From contig DAOWOP010000041.1 in assembly GCA_030642005.1 (NCBI GenBank), forward strand, positions 1-17,392: DNA of 17,392 nt. The letters are read 5' to 3'. Numbering within the stretch: the first letter of the stretch is position 1; every line of letters starts with the position of its first letter. Made by a program: the position numbers and the translations under genes. The notes beneath the pieces were generated by a model that worked only from the letters and a program-made list of their open reading frames with translations, was not told the DNA's origin and made no database searches. Positions 13,353-17,392 of the stretch are shown here, piece by piece. The stretch comes from Planctomycetales bacterium (GTDB lineage Bacteria; Planctomycetota; Phycisphaerae; SM23-33).

Positions 13353-14510
13353 TTATCGGCTGCGGAACTGCTTGCGGTATGCGCCGGGCGATATGCCGAT
13401 GGCTTTTCTGAAGGCGGCATTCATCCGCGTAACGCTGTCGAAACCGCACTCCGGCGCCATTGCTTCGAGCGTCTTGTCGGTCTGCGCCAGGAGCATCTTG
13501 ATATGCTCGATCTGCACACGCCGGATTTCGGAGAACGGGCTTCGTCCCAGAATCTTCTTGAACCGGCGTTCCAGCATCCGCCGCGACATGGAAACCTCGT
13601 TCGTTACGTTTTCGACGCGGATGCCTCTGTGCGCATTTTCCCGGATGAACCGCACTGCCCGGGTAACATAACCGTCTTCGATGGCCATTACGTTGGTGGA
13701 CTGTCGTGTTATTACGCCCATCGGCTGCAGAAGGACAGGGCGTTTGGGCGGTTTTTGACCGCTGAGCATAGCGTCCAACAACTTGGCCGCTTCAAAGCCG
13801 ACCTGCTCGGCGGGGATCTGAATGCTGGAAAGGTGCGGGTGGGCCATGCTGCAAAGCAGGTAGTCGTCGTCGGCGCCGAGGACGGCGACTTCTTCGGGGA
13901 CGCGGATTCCGGCTCGCCAGCACACCGCGCAGAGCCAAAATCCGATGGCGTCATTGATACAGAACACGGCCAGCGGTTTGGGAAGCGTCGCCAGCCAGCG
14001 GAGAATCTGCTCGTGTCCGGGTAACGGCTCGCCGTACGACGGATATTTCTTTCTGTTCTTGAAAACGTCGCAGGTGAGTTTCCGGCGCTGCAAAGCCTCA
14101 ACAAAGGCCTCGCCGCGATACTGGGGATAGGAGATCCTGTTCGAAGTGATCAGTCCAAAGTTACGAAAGCCCAAGTTGATGAAATACTCGGCGGCCATCT
14201 CGCCCACTGCCTTCGGATCGACATCCACGTAAGGCAGGTGCGAAAACTCCTGCGACGGCAACCATACACCCACACCCACCGCAGCGAGACCATAACGCCG
14301 GGCACTGGCCATATAATCTCGAGGTCGTCGTATCGAAATCATCCCGGCCGCCCTTGCATCCCGCCACATGCTTCTGTTGTGATGAGACCATGCGTACAGG
14401 AGCATCCACAGGCGATGCGGCTGAGCGTACCGTTTGACACCATACTGAACCTGGCGGCCATAGTGGCTGTCCCAGGAAAAATCCATAAGGATTGCTTTTT
14501 CATTCTCCAT
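13353..14510 (-). CDS. XylR-like transcription regulator (LacI-type sensor plus AraC HTH)
   Basis: This 385-aa cytoplasmic DNA-binding regulator has an N-terminal periplasmic-binding-protein-like sensor domain (about residues 6-270; e.g. YVDVDPKAVGEMAAEYFINLG and VPEEVAVLGADDDYLLCSMAHPHLSSI) and a C-terminal AraC-type double helix-turn-helix (about 280-385; SMSRRMLERRFKKILGRSPF, ECGFDSVTRMNAAFRKAIGISPGAYR). This is the layout of E. coli XylR, and such proteins are numerous in planctomycetes, where they are assumed to sense sugars. The ligand is unknown. The ATG at 14510 has GGAGG 6 nt upstream and is preferred to the longer frame from 14585. It is divergent from the PEP-CTERM pair and points toward gcvT-glyA; the PEP-CTERM genes are the more natural targets. 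Confidence 0.9.
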   Translation of the reverse strand: MENEKAILMDFSWDSHYGRQVQYGVKRYAQPHRLWMLLYAWSHHNRSMWRDARAAGMISIRRPRDYMASARRYGLAAVGVGVWLPSQEFSHLPYVDVDPKAVGEMAAEYFINLGFRNFGLITSNRISYPQYRGEAFVEALQRRKLTCDVFKNRKKYPSYGEPLPGHEQILRWLATLPKPLAVFCINDAIGFWLCAVCWRAGIRVPEEVAVLGADDDYLLCSMAHPHLSSIQIPAEQVGFEAAKLLDAMLSGQKPPKRPVLLQPMGVITRQSTNVMAIEDGYVTRAVRFIRENAHRGIRVENVTNEVSMSRRMLERRFKKILGRSPFSEIRRVQIEHIKMLLAQTDKTLEAMAPECGFDSVTRMNAAFRKAIGISPGAYRKQFRSR

Positions 14511-14614
14511 CTGTGACCTCCCTGCGTTCACTGCCGGTCGTAATCCCTGCCTGTTACGCAGCCGCAGAAATTTATGTAGTCGCAAAACGTCCTAATACTA
14601 ACCGCATAACGTTC

Positions 14615-14642
14615 TTGACGCAATAGGAAAATCGAATAAAAT
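14615..14642 (+). promoter_or_regulatory. candidate sigma-70 promoter toward the PEP-CTERM genes
   Basis: TTGACG (14615-14620) and TAAAAT (14637-14642) are separated by 16 nt on the plus strand. It would give a leader of about 300 nt before the ATG at 14955, long enough to include the tandem repeat and the predicted three-way junction. Confidence 0.35.
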
Positions 14643-14729
14643 GCAGTAGTAGGATAGTGAGGGAGTTGGAGCGATTCCCATCCTGAAGTGATTCACATCT
14701 GTTCCGGAGAAGAAGGAAGGAGGTTATTC

Positions 14730-14761
14730 GATTGAGGATTGAGGATTGAGGATTGAGGATT
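14730..14761. repeat. 7-bp tandem repeat
   Basis: Four head-to-tail copies of GATTGAG plus GATT. The unit differs by one base from the GATTGCG unit at 3622-3654 (minus strand), so the two arrays look like one family of intergenic tandem repeats. Confidence 0.85.
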
Positions 14762-14844
14762 TCCTTTTTTCCTGGTCCCTAATCCCACTTTGCTCTGCGA
14801 AGCGCTACGCATAGCAGAGAGTCCCTGGTCCCTGTTTTTAAACG

Positions 14845-14925
14845 GTGAAGCGTTTTTATCGGCGGTGCGTTGCCGCCGGCTCTGCTCTGCGTAGTCCCTT
14901 TGGGACGGAGCAGAGGACGCTTCAC
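14845..14925 (+). promoter_or_regulatory. predicted three-way-junction RNA leader
   Basis: The closing stem is GTGAAGCGT (14845-14853) with ACGCTTCAC (14917-14925). Inside are two hairpins: CGGCGG / CCGCCG (14860-14865 / 14873-14878, 7-nt loop) and CTCTGCTC / GAGCAGAG (14880-14887 / 14908-14915) topped by GTCCC-TTT-GGGAC (14894-14906). All stems are perfect. It ends 29 nt before the start codon. It may be a cis-acting RNA or a chance cluster of the hairpin repeats common in this genome. Confidence 0.4.
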
Positions 14926-14954
14926 GGAAACCTCGTTATGTAAGGAGAGCAAAA

Positions 14955-15815
14955 ATGAGGAATGTAACGATTTTATTGGCAGTAGCAGCGTTGGTGGGAT
15001 TGGCCGGGGAGGCCCTGGCGTTGAATTACTACTGGGACGACGACAGCGGTAACCACCAGTGGCTTACGCCCGAGAACTGGGACCCCGATGGGCTGCCCGC
15101 CCCGTACTCCAGCTATGCCTATGTGAACAACGGGGGAACCGCTCAGATTAACGGTGCGGCCCAGGCCAAGGGCTTGCTCCTTGGAAGTCCCAGTGGCACC
15201 AGCGGGACCACCGAACTGGTAACCGGCAGCCTCTATACCTATTACGGGGTAACAGTCGGCGAATATGGCACCGGCACCTTCAACCAGTACGCCGGCGACG
15301 CTGACCACAGCGCCATAACTATCGGCCGGTATACCGGCAGCGCCGGCAGCACGTACACGATGTCCGGCGGAGTGCTGGCCAGTCGCGGTGCGGTGACGGT
15401 GACTAACGGTATCTTCCACGTCAAAGGTTCATGGGTGGTGGCGGGCCAGACGGAGATCACATTCGACAGTCTCACGCAGGACGGTACGCTACAGTGCTCG
15501 ATCGGCAACCCCGGCATCACTGATATCGTCGTCACCAACGCCGCGACCTTCGGGGCCGACAGTATCCTCGATATGGGCTGGGACGGCATCGATCCGGTGG
15601 CGGGCATCTGGCCGTTGTTGACGGCCGGCAGCACCGTGAACAAGGATAACCTGCAACTGCATCCCGATGACGTGTTCAATGGCAGCGAAGGCTGGTTCAT
15701 CCGTTGGGATGTCGGCGGCAAAACCCTTAGCGCGGAGTACGTCCCCGAGCCGGCGACGATGGTGCTTCTGGGTGTTGGGCTGATCGGCGCTGTCCTGCGG
15801 CGACGGCGTGGTTGA
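14955..15815 (+). CDS. PEP-CTERM sorting domain protein, 286 aa
   Basis: This is an exported surface or matrix protein of unknown function. Residues 1-22 are a signal peptide (hydrophobic LLAVAALVGLAG, cleavage expected after ALA). The C-terminal 24 residues are a PEP-CTERM tail: VPEPATMVLLGVGLIGAVL followed by RRRRG, which an exosortase would process; no exosortase is in the window. The middle is rich in Gly, Thr, Tyr and Trp with beta-repeat features (WLTPENWDPDGLP, GTFNQYAGDA, TYTMSGGVL) like autotransporter-type beta-helices. GGAG stands 7 nt before the ATG. A second PEP-CTERM gene follows on the same strand and looks distantly related. A XylR-type regulator is divergent. Confidence 0.88.
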   Translation: MRNVTILLAVAALVGLAGEALALNYYWDDDSGNHQWLTPENWDPDGLPAPYSSYAYVNNGGTAQINGAAQAKGLLLGSPSGTSGTTELVTGSLYTYYGVTVGEYGTGTFNQYAGDADHSAITIGRYTGSAGSTYTMSGGVLASRGAVTVTNGIFHVKGSWVVAGQTEITFDSLTQDGTLQCSIGNPGITDIVVTNAATFGADSILDMGWDGIDPVAGIWPLLTAGSTVNKDNLQLHPDDVFNGSEGWFIRWDVGGKTLSAEYVPEPATMVLLGVGLIGAVLRRRRG

Positions 15816-15925
15816 TTGTCAAACTGTTAATTATTTGACTGGTGGATTTGTCAATTGGGAGGAGGTGTATTCTTTCCGCCGCGAGGTCGGCCGAGGGAAT
15901 ATATGTTCTCTCCGGGAGAACCAGG

Positions 15926-16927
15926 ATGAAAACCATAATAGTATTTGTATGCGTCATGAGCCTGCTGGCGTGGGCCGGACCGGCCTTGGCGGACATAAGC
16001 GAGTGGATAACCTACTGGCAGGGACCGAAAGCCCCACCAGCCGGCGGGGATCCCAATAAGGACTGGTTCAACGAGAACAACTGGACCAACGGCGTGCCGT
16101 TCTATAAATATGAACAGGGAGAGACAACCTACTACGGCAAGGGCCGCATAATGAACGGCGAGACCGTCGTGATCGATAAGCCCGGGGCCGAGTGCTATAC
16201 TCTGACTCTGGGAAGCATCGACGGGTCAACCTCAGGCCACCTCCAACTCAAGCCCGGCGGCACACTGGCCAAACGCAGCAGCCCCTACGACTGCTATTTC
16301 ACCTTTGCCCTCTATGACGGAACCGTCACGCAGACCGGCGGAGAATGGGGCCCGTCATGCGCCTGGCTGCACGTCAGCGGGGACAACGAGAACTCCTCGG
16401 CGACGTACGAGATCTCCGCAGGTGAGATGGAGGTCAAGTTGTTCAGGATCAACGTCGGCGGGACCTTTCATGTGATCGGCGCCGAGGCGACGAAGATCAG
16501 GGTCCGCCACGGCAACGGCTGGTACCAGCACTGCGCCGGCGGCACGCTGAAGACCAGTATCGGCAGCGACGGCATCACCCCGATTAACGTCCCCGAAGGC
16601 TACAATACCAGCCCCAACAGCAACGTCGGCGCTACCTTCTTTGATGGCAGCCTGCTGGATCCGGGCTTTGCCGAGGGCGTCGCACCCCACGAGGGCACAT
16701 GGGACCTGGTGTGGGCCAAGTACGGCATCGACGACCAGGGCCTGGGATTCGCACCCGGAGTCGATGAATCCAAGTGGAGTTTCGATATTGTCGGCACCGC
16801 CGCTGTCCCTCCATACGGCGGCGAGGGCCAGACCCTCCAGTTGACCTACGTCCCCGAGCCTGCTTCCGTGGTGTTATTGCTGTCGGGCGGCGTGCTGGCG
16901 ATGTTGCGACGCCGGAAGCAACGTTGA
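15926..16927 (+). CDS. PEP-CTERM sorting domain protein, 333 aa
   Basis: This is a second exported PEP-CTERM protein. Residues 1-22 form a signal peptide (MKTIIVFVCVMSLLAWAGPA, cleavage after ALA) and the last 25 are VPEPASVVLLLSGGVLAML plus RRRKQR. The mature part contains DWFNENNWTNGVPF and several Gly-rich beta stretches, similar in order to the protein encoded just upstream: an ENW-x-GLP/GVP motif near the N-terminus and a W-rich block before the tail. The pair may come from an old tandem duplication. ATG at 15926 is chosen because GGGAG lies 7 nt upstream and the signal peptide starts there; the open frame extends back to 15842. The 110-bp gap from the first gene has no strong terminator, so co-transcription is likely. 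A strong hairpin follows at 17044. Confidence 0.87.
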   Translation: MKTIIVFVCVMSLLAWAGPALADISEWITYWQGPKAPPAGGDPNKDWFNENNWTNGVPFYKYEQGETTYYGKGRIMNGETVVIDKPGAECYTLTLGSIDGSTSGHLQLKPGGTLAKRSSPYDCYFTFALYDGTVTQTGGEWGPSCAWLHVSGDNENSSATYEISAGEMEVKLFRINVGGTFHVIGAEATKIRVRHGNGWYQHCAGGTLKTSIGSDGITPINVPEGYNTSPNSNVGATFFDGSLLDPGFAEGVAPHEGTWDLVWAKYGIDDQGLGFAPGVDESKWSFDIVGTAAVPPYGGEGQTLQLTYVPEPASVVLLLSGGVLAMLRRRKQR

Positions 16928-16971
16928 TTAACAATCCATAAGGGACAGGTTGACAATTGGTTTCAACCCAG

Positions 16972-17026
16972 CCCGGTGGCGTGGTCACCTGCCCACCTCC
17001 GGTAGACAGGCGACCACGCCACCGGG
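16972..17026. repeat. GC-rich inverted repeat after the PEP-CTERM pair
   Basis: CCCGGTGGCGTGGTCACCTG (16972-16991) and its inverse at 17007-17026 match at 19 of 20 positions with a 15-nt loop. It resembles the GGGTGGCACC-type hairpins elsewhere in the window in size and composition. Confidence 0.8.
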
Positions 17027-17043
17027 CATCGGCTCATTCACTC

Positions 17044-17073
17044 GAGGACTGGCCACTTAAGTGGCCAGTCCTC
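17044..17073 (+). terminator. 30-bp perfect palindrome followed by TTTT
   Basis: GAGGACTGGCCACTT and its exact inverse form a 15-bp perfect palindrome, followed by AGTTTTG. This is the best rho-independent terminator candidate in the window and would end the PEP-CTERM transcript. Confidence 0.65.
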
Positions 17074-17095
17074 AGTTTTGATTCGGAGTCCATCC

Positions 17096-17123
17096 GTTCA
17101 CATCTGCGCGCGCGAACGTGAAC
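17096..17123. promoter_or_regulatory. 28-bp palindromic site, imperfect copy
   Basis: It begins GTTCACATCTGCGC and ends GCGAACGTGAAC, matching the perfect palindrome at 17206-17233 at 25 of 28 positions. The spacing between the two sites is 110 bp. It looks like an operator for a dimeric regulator. Confidence 0.5.
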
Positions 17124-17205
17124 GCGCTTTGGGGGCTTCGGGATTTTTCTGAAAAATATTAACTACCGGCTGGGCCGGGAGTTGCGGATTTCACACCCAT
17201 TTTTC

Positions 17206-17233
17206 GTTCACGTTTGCGCGCGCAAACGTGAAC
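17206..17233. promoter_or_regulatory. 28-bp perfect palindromic site
   Basis: GTTCACGTTTGCGC is followed immediately by its exact inverse complement. The centre is an alternating GCGCGCGC run. It lies a few bases upstream of an AT-rich TTAATATA that could be a -10 box, as an operator would. Confidence 0.55.
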
Positions 17234-17303
17234 ACGAATGTTAATATAGAGGACGTGTATAGTACGTCCGGGTGCTTTTTGAAAAGTGAATAGAGACCGT
17301 GAG

Positions 17304-17347
17304 ACCGGAATACCGGAATACCGGATTACCGGAAGACCGGAAGACCG
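17304..17347. repeat. 8-bp tandem repeat
   Basis: Five head-to-tail copies of an ACCGGAAT-like unit (ACCGGAAT twice, ACCGGATT, ACCGGAAG twice) and a final ACCG. It differs from the 7-bp GATTGNG arrays but is of the same simple intergenic type. Confidence 0.85.
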
Positions 17348-17392
17348 TGAAAAACGGAAAGACAGGGGTCAGGGTCTACGAACTCCGAACTC

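Larger units (their letters stand above)
14511..14954. other. divergent intergenic region, regulator / PEP-CTERM
   Basis: This 444-bp region holds a candidate plus-strand promoter, a 7-bp tandem repeat (14730-14761), a hairpin CTCTGC/GCAGAG at 14793-14819, and a folded leader at 14845-14925. No gene is visible. CCTGGTCCCT occurs twice (14771-14780 and 14824-14833). Confidence 0.6.
16928..17392. other. right-end intergenic region
   Basis: No gene is visible in these 465 bp. They hold a GC-rich hairpin, a terminator, two 28-bp palindromes and a short inverted repeat GGACGT-N7-ACGTCC (17251-17269) next to a possible -10 (TTAATATA, 17241-17248), then an 8-bp tandem repeat. This could be the promoter region of a gene beyond the window. 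Confidence 0.5.

Overview
The window looks like a chromosomal segment of a GC-rich bacterium, most likely a planctomycete (Phycisphaerae-like). The evidence is indirect: two proteins end in a PEP-CTERM sorting tail, there is a XylR-type regulator (LacI-like sensor fused to an AraC helix-turn-helix), glycine decarboxylase is split into two subunits, and the intergenic DNA is full of small palindromic and tandem repeats. No rRNA, tRNA or CRISPR array was seen.

Layout. (1) 61-4984, minus strand: glycine cleavage genes in the order gcvPA, a 181-aa unknown gene, gcvPB and lpd. (2) 5302-6501, plus strand: a fold-type I aminotransferase divergent from gcvPA. (3) About 6502-9990: an accessory island. 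It starts with hairpin repeats and a 243-bp MITE-like element with perfect 19-bp ends and a 5-bp target duplication. It continues with a 45-aa gene, an HNH nuclease gene broken by one TGA, and an AT-rich Type II restriction-modification pair (MvaI/BcnI-like nuclease plus beta-class methyltransferase) led by a truncated IS1595-type transposase reading frame. (4) 9994-13177, minus strand: gcvH and a large gene in which aminomethyltransferase (GcvT) is fused to a divergent serine hydroxymethyltransferase (GlyA). (5) 13353-14510, minus strand: the XylR-type regulator. (6) 14955-16924, plus strand: two PEP-CTERM proteins in tandem, followed by a strong hairpin terminator. The window ends with paired 28-bp palindromes and an 8-bp tandem repeat.

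How the genes work together. GcvPA/GcvPB, GcvH, GcvT and Lpd make a complete glycine cleavage system. The GcvT-GlyA fusion places the enzyme that makes 5,10-methylene-THF from glycine on the same chain as the one that can use it to turn a second glycine into serine, or run the reverse. The aminotransferase may connect the amino-acid pool to this cycle, but its substrate cannot be read from sequence. The R-M island sits between the two halves of the gcv locus, and a shared palindromic repeat lies on each side of it.

The strongest leads are the GcvT-GlyA fusion, the MITE insertion whose removal restores an older inverted repeat, the dispersed palindrome with a compensatory base-pair change, a predicted three-way-junction leader before the first PEP-CTERM gene, and the paired 28-bp palindromes near the right end.
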